From positions 1 through 38,614 of the forward strand of contig JAUQYW010000009.1 in the NCBI GenBank assembly GCA_030587525.1: a stretch of DNA of 38,614 nt. The letters run 5' to 3'. Under the pieces are notes generated by a model. The model saw nothing but the letters and a program-made list of their open reading frames with translations, was not told the DNA's origin and did no database searches. This document shows positions 32,299 to 38,614 of the stretch, one piece after another. Both the position numbers and the translations under genes were made by a program. Within the stretch, counting starts at the first letter, position 1. Each line of letters begins with the position of its first letter. The stretch is from Candidatus Sigynarchaeota archaeon (GTDB lineage Archaea; Asgardarchaeota; Lokiarchaeia; Sigynarchaeales; Sigynarchaeaceae).

Positions 32299-33477
32299 TT
32301 AGCCAATGATTTCCCGCGCGTTCTTGATCTGCTTCCCGCAGATGCGGCAGGCCCCGAATTTCTCGTTAATCTCCTTCACGCACGGCTTGTGATAATACGT
32401 GCCGCAGCTCCCGCACTTGTACACGTCGTATTCACCGAGGAATATGTTCCTGCAGTGGCCACAACTGCCATTGATGTCGGGAATCTCCTTGCGTGGCACC
32501 ATGGAAAAAGTGGTGACGCCGGCAGAGCCCGGCTTCTTGCCGCTTTCTCCCGTCTTGTACAATACCGCAGCGCCCGAGTTTTTTATCAAAAAGTAGCAGA
32601 AAGGACAACGAAACACGTCCTCCCTCGCATCTGGCGAGTTCTTAGCCCACTGCGCCGTGCAAGCGATGTGCATCGGTCGAGCGCAAGAAGGGCAGAATCG
32701 CATCGTCGCATATGCTGGACGCCCTTGGGACTCGGACTTGTAACAGATGCTGCACTTCACCTTTTGGGGATTCGCGATCATGTCCTGGATTTCCTGGATG
32801 TTCGGGCGGCGGAGGTCCACGGCGATCTCGGCCAGCAGCGGCGCAGCCCTGACCTTTTCTTGCGCCTCGTAATAGCCCGACACGTCGTTCAAGTCTTTCT
32901 TCGATGATAACCCGACGATGGCCTTGTAATACGCGGTGGCGTTCGTGAAGTAGGCGAAATCGCCGCCGGTGATCGATGCCAGGTTTTTCATAACCGAATA
33001 ATTCCCGGCACGGTTCGGAGCCCCTGCGACGAGGCAGTCAATGAAAATACCAAGACCTTTTGCCGCGTTCCCGAGCTTGATGAGCTGATTTGTCATGCTT
33101 CCCAGACGATCGTCCGAGAACAGCAAGATCCGGACAACCTTGCTGCCGATCTTTCTCATCTCAGTAGCGAGCATCTGGATCGACAGCGCGAGTCCTTCAG
33201 CGATGTCCGATTCCCCACCGGGCTCGAATTTTTTCAAGGATTCGAACAACACTTCTTTTTTCGACGAAAAATCGCTTATCTTACGGGCCTTGGTCCCGAA
33301 GGAAACGATGCCCAGTCGATCGTTGGCGTCGATCTCGAACTTCTTCGCGATGAGCTCGAGCGATGCACGCATCGTCACCGCTAGCCGCGACGGGTTGAAA
33401 TCTCCCTTGAACATCGACCGCGACGAGTCGAAGAGGATCACGCAGTCTTCGATGGTTAAGCCCGGTACATTCTTCAC
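32299..33477 (-). CDS. vWA protein with two RING-like zinc fingers (Rpn10/TFIIH p44-like)
   Basis: A 392-aa protein starting at GTG. Residues 9-190 are a vWA domain with an intact MIDAS: DSSRS (17-21), Ser90/Asp91 in GGESDIAEG and SDD (121-123). The first zinc finger (242-294) has ligand order CSIC, CPSC, H-x-x-C, CPFC. The second (339-380) has CGHC, CGSC, HKPC, CRIC, both C4HC3. SMFKGDFNPSRLAV closely recalls the start of Rpn10 and TFIIH p44 vWA domains, and vWA followed by zinc finger and RING is also the p44/Ssl1 layout, at similar total length. A role as ubiquitin receptor, E3 ligase or repair factor is inferred. Confidence 0.87.
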   Translation of the reverse strand: MKNVPGLTIEDCVILFDSSRSMFKGDFNPSRLAVTMRASLELIAKKFEIDANDRLGIVSFGTKARKISDFSSKKEVLFESLKKFEPGGESDIAEGLALSIQMLATEMRKIGSKVVRILLFSDDRLGSMTNQLIKLGNAAKGLGIFIDCLVAGAPNRAGNYSVMKNLASITGGDFAYFTNATAYYKAIVGLSSKKDLNDVSGYYEAQEKVRAAPLLAEIAVDLRRPNIQEIQDMIANPQKVKCSICYKSESQGRPAYATMRFCPSCARPMHIACTAQWAKNSPDAREDVFRCPFCYFLIKNSGAAVLYKTGESGKKPGSAGVTTFSMVPRKEIPDINGSCGHCRNIFLGEYDVYKCGSCGTYYHKPCVKEINEKFGACRICGKQIKNAREIIG

Positions 33478-33581
33478 CTTGATTTAGTTGCTCTCAAGTA
33501 GTTAAGTTACCATTAACGGTCTAAGGTAAATAACTTTTAAGCCCCGACATAATCGAAACCGGCAATGAAACCTATCAATGG

Positions 33582-34043
33582 TTATGCCAAAATGGGGCAA
33601 TATAAATCGAGGGTCATAGTTTCTGGATCATCCCCAGCCACGAACTGCTCCAATCCTTGATGCGTTCCAATCTCGTGCTTGTTAGCTTTACACCATTCAA
33701 ACAATGAAGCCCAGGTAGCGGAGATGTTTCGAGCACCCTTGCATCGTGTGACGGCGTATTTCCCGCCTTTAAAGAGGCAAACTCGCACGTTCTTATCAGG
33801 TTCAGTTGCAGGATCCACGGCCAGCCACAGCTCGTAGCCATATTTTTGTCCCGGTCTTGATGGAGGGGGATTGTTGAACCCGAAAATCTTCCGCTTTTTA
33901 TCGTTCATCAAGTTCCTAGGTTCTGCCCACGCGTGCAAGAGTTGCAGCGCTTCTTCTTCGGGGCTGTCACCAAACGCATAAACGCTCGCGACGATCATAG
34001 GTTGCAAGGTTACGATGGTTACCTTGATATCTTGCGGTGCCAT
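33582..34043 (-). CDS. GyrI-like/AraC effector-binding domain protein
   Basis: A 153-aa protein with the GyrI-like small-molecule-binding layout. The N-terminal strand VTIVTLQPMIVASVYAFGD is followed by a helix, then YELWLAVDPA, then the family core FKGGKYAVTRCKGARNISATWASLFEWCKAN and a final strand ending LDLYCPI. Stand-alone members bind ligands, hydrolyse some electrophiles or act as inhibitors. There is no DNA-binding domain. It lies alone between the vWA-RING gene and the oxidoreductase. Confidence 0.82.
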   Translation of the reverse strand: MAPQDIKVTIVTLQPMIVASVYAFGDSPEEEALQLLHAWAEPRNLMNDKKRKIFGFNNPPPSRPGQKYGYELWLAVDPATEPDKNVRVCLFKGGKYAVTRCKGARNISATWASLFEWCKANKHEIGTHQGLEQFVAGDDPETMTLDLYCPILA

Positions 34044-34093
34044 AGTTCAATCATTCACCATGCTGTAGGATTCTTAAAACCAAAAAAAGGAAA

Positions 34094-35269
34094 TTAAATG
34101 CTGATCCACGTGCCTTTCTCCGCGCTTTCGAGCACGGCATCGAGCACCTTGTTGTTGTACACGCCGTCTTCGAAGCTGGGGGTGATGGGCTCGTCCTCCA
34201 CGATCGCCTTGAAAAACTCGTAGATCTCGTGGATGAAGGTGTGCTCCCAGCCGATGATGTGGCCAGCAGGCCACCAGTTGCCTGTGTACGGGTGCACGCC
34301 CTCGGTCACGTTGATGGTCCTGAAACCTTGTGCGAACTTCGGGTCGTCCTCGGAGAAGAATTCCAGCTCGTTGAACCGCTCGAGGTTGAACGCGACGGAG
34401 CCCTTGCTGCCATTGATCTCGATCCGGTTGTAGTTCCGGCGGCCTTTTGCGAATCTCGTGGCCTCGAACGTCCCGACCGCGCCGTTCTCGAACTTGGCCA
34501 TGAAAATGGCCGCGTCTTCGACCGTCACCTTGCCCATTTTCTTGGCATCCGCTTTTGCCGCCCCGAGAGCGCCCGCGGCTCCTTCGAGCGGGCGTTCCTT
34601 GATGAATGTCTCGGTCATGCCGCAGACCTTGCTCACCTTGCCCACGAGCATCGTGCTCAAATCGAGGATGTGCGCGTTCAAGTCGCCGTGAGGCCCTGAA
34701 CCCGCGAGATCTTTCTGCAATCGCCAGACGAGCGGGAACTTGGGATCCATGATCCAGTCTTGCAGGTACACGCCACGCCAGTGGTATATCTTGCCGATGT
34801 AACCCTCGTCGATCAACTTTTTCGCGAGCACGATGGCAGGAACGCGGCGGTAGTTGAACGCGACCATCGCCTTGACCTTGGCTTTCTTCACCGCGCGAGC
34901 CATTTCCTCCGCGTCTTTGGCATTCATCGCGAGAGGTTTCTCGCAAATGATGTTCTTGCCGGCCTCAGCCGCAGCGATGCACGGTGCCTTGTGCATATTG
35001 TTCGGCCCGCAGTTGTCGAACACGTCGATGTCCTTTCGCTTGACCACGTCTTCCCAGACGGTCGTACCCTCTGCCCAGCCTAGCTGTGCCTTTGCCTTGG
35101 CTACCTCGGCATCGCCGAGGCCGCAGATCACCTTCATCACGGGCGTCGCTGGTGGCGGGTAAAAAAAGTGGGCCATCTGGCGATACGCGTTTGAATGTGC
35201 CTTGCCCATGAAGGCGTAGCCAAGCATCCCGACGTTGAGCTTTTCTTCGTCTTTCGCAGCTTTTGACAT
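34094..35269 (-). CDS. Gfo/Idh/MocA family NAD(P)-dependent oxidoreductase
   Basis: The frame runs to 35392, but the ATG at 35269 begins the natural protein (391 aa). It opens with a Rossmann fold (LNVGMLGYAFMGKAHSNAY), followed by the family motif CEKPLAMN and the second domain with YLQDWIMDPKFPLVW and GDLNAHILDLSTML, which holds the catalytic His/Asp-type residues. Members oxidise sugars, inositols or related polyols; this sequence resembles inositol-dehydrogenase-like proteins, but the substrate is open. It is divergent from the MIT-like gene. Confidence 0.92.
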   Translation of the reverse strand: MSKAAKDEEKLNVGMLGYAFMGKAHSNAYRQMAHFFYPPPATPVMKVICGLGDAEVAKAKAQLGWAEGTTVWEDVVKRKDIDVFDNCGPNNMHKAPCIAAAEAGKNIICEKPLAMNAKDAEEMARAVKKAKVKAMVAFNYRRVPAIVLAKKLIDEGYIGKIYHWRGVYLQDWIMDPKFPLVWRLQKDLAGSGPHGDLNAHILDLSTMLVGKVSKVCGMTETFIKERPLEGAAGALGAAKADAKKMGKVTVEDAAIFMAKFENGAVGTFEATRFAKGRRNYNRIEINGSKGSVAFNLERFNELEFFSEDDPKFAQGFRTINVTEGVHPYTGNWWPAGHIIGWEHTFIHEIYEFFKAIVEDEPITPSFEDGVYNNKVLDAVLESAEKGTWISI

Positions 35270-35447
35270 GTTTTTCACGCCTTTGCCGTTATTTTTTTTG
35301 AAGAATGCATCAACGTGATAATGGAGGATCTCGTGAATCGTGATTTCTTGCTCCAACATCACTTTGAATGATATCCTTCTAAACCGACACAATAAATGTC
35401 ATCTGTATTTTTTAAATAGATTAAGTTTCATTGATAGATTAGAGCGA

Positions 35448-36089
35448 ATGACCATGTCAAGCACAGCAAGTCCATTGAAGAAATTTAACGAGCTCCTTGC
35501 CAAAGAGATGGAAAAAGCCAATTTATACGAAAAAAATGGGATGTGGGAGCAGGCCAAGAAACAATGGCTCGATATCATCGAATATTGCCGGTTGTTCGCG
35601 AAAAAAACCCCGGACCTCAAGCCCGCGATGGCAAAAATGATCCAGCAGAAAGCCGATGGGTTGATGGAAAGGGTCCAGCGCACGGAAGCAAAGATCTCGC
35701 AACCCTCCGCGCCACCGAGGAAGGAACCTGCACCGGTCGAGGACGAGGGACCAACCGTGGTCGAGACAACTCCCCCGCCCGAGGAATCCATCAAGCCAAA
35801 AGTCGGGCCATTCGCCAAGCAACAACCCGGTTCCGATGGATCTCCGGCCGAGGCACCGAAAGGCGACAAGAAGAACTTCATCAACGTTGGTAACGAGCAT
35901 ATCGAGGTGCCCGATGACTTCCCGCTTGTTGAAATCACGCCGAAAGAAGGGGCGTTCAAGCCGCCCAGCAAGCCCTCGGATAAGGTCCAGATCGACAAGA
36001 CCAAGTTTCCCGTGGATGGCGAGCAGCCGCCCGCCAGCCCTTCGGATTCCAAGCCGGCCAAGCCGGGATCAAATAAACCCAAGGCTTAA
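35448..36089 (+). CDS. MIT-like domain protein with proline-rich acidic tail
   Basis: Starting at the ATG at 35448 (or 35454), the product is 213 aa. Residues ~8-75 form three predicted helices with the spacing of MIT domains: PLKKFNELLAKEMEKANLYE, then GMWEQAKKQWLDIIEYCRLFA, then MAKMIQQKADGLMERVQRTE. MIT domains bind ESCRT-III tails in Vps4 and relatives. The rest is a disordered Pro/Lys/Glu-rich tail containing DDFPLVEITP and similar short motifs. There is no ATPase domain. In Asgard archaea with ESCRT this could be an adaptor; no ESCRT gene is in the window, so the role is inference. Confidence 0.7.
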   Translation: MTMSSTASPLKKFNELLAKEMEKANLYEKNGMWEQAKKQWLDIIEYCRLFAKKTPDLKPAMAKMIQQKADGLMERVQRTEAKISQPSAPPRKEPAPVEDEGPTVVETTPPPEESIKPKVGPFAKQQPGSDGSPAEAPKGDKKNFINVGNEHIEVPDDFPLVEITPKEGAFKPPSKPSDKVQIDKTKFPVDGEQPPASPSDSKPAKPGSNKPKA

Positions 36090-36091
36090 AT

Positions 36092-36748
36092 TCACAGTTT
36101 ATAACTCTTTCTAACCTCACGCCCACTTGCGCGTAGTATTTCCCAGTATTTCCTCGGCTTAGCCGATTTTTTGGGTGGCGAAGGCTCACGCTCCGGCGGT
36201 AGCGGGATGATGGGCTTGGGGAAGTCGGGGCGGTCGGCGAGCGGCGTACCGAATAAGTCTTCATAGTAAATGCGCCGAGAATCCCTGAGAGGAAAACCCG
36301 ATTTGGCCTCGATGAATGCTATCCATTTCCCACGCGCAAACTCCAAAAGCTCCTCGATGTCGATGCCAGCCGTTGTCATCTCACGAACAAGGTCGTCAAA
36401 CGCCGCACTCGCGTCCTCGGTAGATATCACCGGTCCGCTTCCATCTTTCCGCGGGGGATTCTGGGCGACGAGCTCGGCAATGCGCTCGCGGACGGCGCGC
36501 CAGTTATCTTTCGTGATTGTGCGGCTACACCTCCTATCCTCGTCGTCTTGACGACCGAACTGCGCACGCCAATCGTAGATCCAGTTGCCGGTCTCCGCCC
36601 AGTCTTGCTAATCCTTCACATGGCCAGCGATGGCGAGAATGGTATATTCCATGCTGCCCAAGTTTAGCGATACCTGACCTCCGAAATTCGAGAGCCCATA
36701 CGGATCGAAACCATACTGTTGGAAGTTCGTAGGCGTCGAGAAATTCAT
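36092..36748 (-). pseudogene. Gene interrupted by an in-frame TAG, unknown (possibly viral) protein
   Basis: From an ATG at 36748 the frame reads MNFSTPTNFQQYGFDPYGLS onward for 46 codons, meets TAG at 36608-36610, and continues unbroken in the same frame for 171 codons to 36092. Both halves look coding: QDWAETGNWIYDWRAQFG follows the stop, and helical charged text follows up to a proline-rich stretch and a basic end. From the GTG at 36430 a 112-aa frame remains. TAG is a normal terminator in neighbouring genes such as mtaB. A nonsense mutation, sequencing error or amber recoding are possible. The style recalls phage-type proteins, but I recognise no family. It converges with the MIT-like gene, two bases between stops. 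Confidence 0.55.
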
Positions 36749-36760
36749 CGAACTTCGCAT

Positions 36761-37216
36761 CAGTCCAGAGCCCGTTTTGTTGCCCAATGAATTCGGGGAA
36801 CATCAAATCGTGTATCTGTTTGTATAGACAGACAGCCTTCTTGGGGGTGTCTCGCCTTCTTGGTCAAAAACGAACGAGACAGTTCAAGAAATTCTCGACC
36901 ATTTTTATTCCACTACTTTTTTTAATTTCCGATACCCGCACGCGCTATTCGAGAGAAAAAACAGCCAGGCCAGGCTCGCAAATCAGGTTTAACCGGCATC
37001 GCGGGGTTTTTTTCGGCGTGGCGTTCCAAACCGGCCGGGTTGCCTCGAACGAGGCATTTTATGAAGGTGATGCTGTCATCTGCCGGCAAAATCGAGGCCG
37101 TTTTCGATACCACGCCGGCCACGAAGGGGAGCCTATAGGCTTATATCGATTCGTTCAGAATTTAGTGTTATTTATCATTAAAACAATGCTTGATCGACTA
37201 ACATACGTGATGAAAG
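36761..37216. other. Gene-free stretch upstream of the secreted protein
   Basis: About 450 bases with no convincing gene; short frames on both strands lack ribosome binding sites and have irregular composition. It contains several GC-rich CCGG-type patches around 37000-37130, a small hairpin (37041-37056), and an AT-rich segment (about 37139-37190) that may hold the promoter of the secreted protein. The GC-rich part may be a remnant of the element that left the broken gene next to it. Confidence 0.4.
37041..37060 (+). terminator. Hairpin followed by T-run
   Basis: TGCCTCG and CGAGGCA form a perfect seven-base-pair stem with a two-base loop, followed by TTTT, like an intrinsic terminator read on the plus strand. 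No plus-strand gene lies directly upstream, so its purpose is unclear. Confidence 0.25.
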
Positions 37217-38614
37217 ATGAAGACACGAGGAAAGAACGTTGCAATGGTCTCTTGCGCGGCACTTGTCATTAGCTGTATCTTCGCCAGCGCGACAACGGTA
37301 ACTGGACAAAAAGCGTTAAATTGTCACGTGGCCAAGGGCGTTCCAAGAGCAGCATCGATAAACCAGACCGACTGGCATGACGGGGGAGAACAATTCACTC
37401 CCGAGGTGAACGTCACCTATTCATTAATCTTTAAGGCGGAGGGGGGAGGAGTGGTAGGAGATACACTCGACCAGTTGATGTGGCTGTCATACAACGACGG
37501 CAGCGAGGCACAAGTACATTTCGAGATCGGGAACCATTTCGAGGATGGGGGCCTGGATGTTCCCAATACGCAAGTCCTAAATTGGAGCAAATTGAATGGC
37601 AATGATCTCACCGTGCAGAGTAGTGGTCGCGTGAATGGCACGGTAATACAATCGTTGTATGGGTTCAATGGATTTGCCATTACCAAGGGAACCCCGGAAA
37701 TTGTATGCTTTTTAAACACGGGGGGGTCTATACCGTGGAGGAATGCCACCGGTGTTACCAACGAAGTCGCATCGATTAGCTACCAGAATGCGACGATCAA
37801 GATTGGCTCGGTGCACTTGAGCACCTTTCCCTACATGTTCGAAGGCAAGGCCTTGAACGAGAGTGTGGCAACCTTCAACGTCACGGTGGCCGCGACGATA
37901 GGAACTGGCGCTTGTTTGTTAACTACAGCACCGTATAATCCCCCGTGGGACCGGGTTCCAATCAATATCACGCTGATATACCGGGTCACGCACAACGCCA
38001 CCAACACCGAGTGGAAATACGGGGCGATCATTGATTGGAGCAATGCCAAGAATTTCCCGACCCATGGCCCGATGAATGACGGCGAGAATTTCAGCCTAGT
38101 TGCCCCGGACCAATTGTATTTCTACCTGAGAGAGTCAGAGATTACCATAAGGAACTTTTCCACGAATGCTGCAAATGATACTGCATTTTGCATCGTTAAT
38201 AACACGGAGATGGGAAAGATGCGCTTCCCGACGCAGTTCACAGAACTCGGCGACCCGACTGCGCGCAACACCACCCGGAGTTACAATACCATAGGCCCTA
38301 GTTGGTCTATAGAAAATTCTACTGTGACCTATGTCTGCTTCGACGGGTTCAGGTACAACCAAAGCACGGGCATGGCCCTCGACCCTGCCGTGATCATCCC
38401 CACCTCTTTGCCCCCTGTTTTAAACATCACGCGCCCGGAAGATATCCAATACGTGGCCGGGCAAATGGGAAACTCGATCAGCTGGACGGTGATGAACTCG
38501 AGCGCTGGCACGACAAGTTACGCGATCTATCGCAACGGCAATCAATGCGACTCGGGATCGTGGACGTATGGCGTCCCCATCACGATCAACATCGACGGGC
38601 TGGCGGCTGGTTCC
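37217..38614 (+). CDS. Secreted Ig-like surface protein, incomplete at window end
   Basis: An open frame of 466 codons runs off the right edge. The ATG at 37217 starts a signal peptide (MKTRGKNVAMVSCAALVISC, hydrophobic to about residue 29). The mature part is strand-rich with many N-x-S/T sequons. The last ~60 visible residues are an Ig-like repeat of the kind common in archaeal surface proteins (ITRPEDIQYVAGQMGNSISW, then YAIYRNGNQCDSGSWTYG, then ITINIDGLAAGS). More repeats and a C-terminal anchor may follow outside the window. Adhesion or envelope function is inferred. Confidence 0.82.
   Translation, partial: MKTRGKNVAMVSCAALVISCIFASATTVTGQKALNCHVAKGVPRAASINQTDWHDGGEQFTPEVNVTYSLIFKAEGGGVVGDTLDQLMWLSYNDGSEAQVHFEIGNHFEDGGLDVPNTQVLNWSKLNGNDLTVQSSGRVNGTVIQSLYGFNGFAITKGTPEIVCFLNTGGSIPWRNATGVTNEVASISYQNATIKIGSVHLSTFPYMFEGKALNESVATFNVTVAATIGTGACLLTTAPYNPPWDRVPINITLIYRVTHNATNTEWKYGAIIDWSNAKNFPTHGPMNDGENFSLVAPDQLYFYLRESEITIRNFSTNAANDTAFCIVNNTEMGKMRFPTQFTELGDPTARNTTRSYNTIGPSWSIENSTVTYVCFDGFRYNQSTGMALDPAVIIPTSLPPVLNITRPEDIQYVAGQMGNSISWTVMNSSAGTTSYAIYRNGNQCDSGSWTYGVPITINIDGLAAGS

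Noticed and set aside
34074..34946. 290-codon minus-strand frame overlapping the Gfo/Idh/MocA gene in another frame
   Set aside because: Very Arg/Gln/Gly-rich frame-shifted reading of the oxidoreductase; no start signal.
36092..36748. Genome-wide reassignment of TAG to a sense codon
   Set aside because: TAG ends clearly recognisable genes in this window, for example the methylthiotransferase and the tRNA thiolase at their usual C-termini.
36534..36806. 90-codon minus-strand frame beginning MMFPEFIGQQNG
   Set aside because: Out of frame with the broken gene beginning at 36748, which reads better as protein through the same region; the two cannot both be real.
36922..37122. 66-codon minus-strand frame in the gene-free stretch
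   Set aside because: No ribosome binding site, irregular composition and no recognisable family; not enough to call a gene.
1..38614. Bacterial origin of the window suggested by the MetRS and PurM types
   Set aside because: The GPN GTPase, TtuA/Ncs6 enzyme, intron-like tRNA, short MetE and the E1/JAMM, vWA-RING and MIT-like genes fit an archaeon much better; single bacterial-type genes are explained by transfer.

Overview
The window reads as chromosomal DNA from an archaeon, most probably an Asgard archaeon of moderate GC content. Archaeal markers include a GPN-loop GTPase, an archaeal-type short MetE, a TtuA/Ncs6-type tRNA thiolase, an adenosylcobalamin-type ribonucleotide reductase, an ADP-forming acyl-CoA synthetase alpha subunit and glycosylation-rich surface proteins. 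The Asgard inference rests on several eukaryotic-signature-like genes: an E1-like enzyme next to a JAMM isopeptidase-like protein and a longin-GTPase fusion, two vWA proteins with RING-like zinc fingers, and an MIT-like domain protein. The exact lineage cannot be decided from the sequence alone.

Layout. 0.5-6.6 kb (minus strand): longin-GTPase, JAMM protease, E1-like enzyme, Cys-rich membrane protein, transglutaminase-like protein, large membrane protein with an extracellular domain, and a four-helix membrane protein. 6.8-12.4 kb: two unassigned small proteins, two convergent tRNA-thiolation enzymes (MtaB/CDKAL1-type and TtuA/Ncs6-type), a site-2 protease and a small beta-rich protein. 12.4-19.8 kb: MetE-like methyltransferase, class II ribonucleotide reductase without its usual C-terminal cysteine tail, a repeat-built micro-ORF ahead of a longin-like/winged-helix protein, leuC-leuD and the GPN GTPase. 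19.8-21.1 kb is a small accessory island with two orphan genes, a striking palindrome over a translation start, and a tRNA-Arg(GCG) with an insertion in the D-arm. 21.1-31.7 kb: GNAT, HAD hydrolase, purB-purM, vWA-RING protein, acyl-CoA synthetase alpha subunit, surface protein and a bacterial-type MetRS. 31.8-38.6 kb: small unknown protein, vWA protein with two RING-like fingers, GyrI-like domain, Gfo/Idh/MocA oxidoreductase, MIT-like protein, a gene broken by an in-frame amber codon, and a secreted Ig-like protein running off the end.

How they fit together. The most interesting theme is a scattered ubiquitin-like toolkit: E1 and JAMM in one operon with a longin-GTPase, and two paralogous vWA-RING proteins 20-29 kb away resembling fusions of an Rpn10/TFIIH-p44-like vWA fold with E3-like zinc fingers. 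No ubiquitin-like modifier or E2 is visible, so a sulfur-carrier role that feeds the nearby tRNA thiolase is a live alternative. The remaining genes are housekeeping metabolism (purines, branched-chain or lysine precursors, methionine, deoxynucleotides) arranged in short operons.
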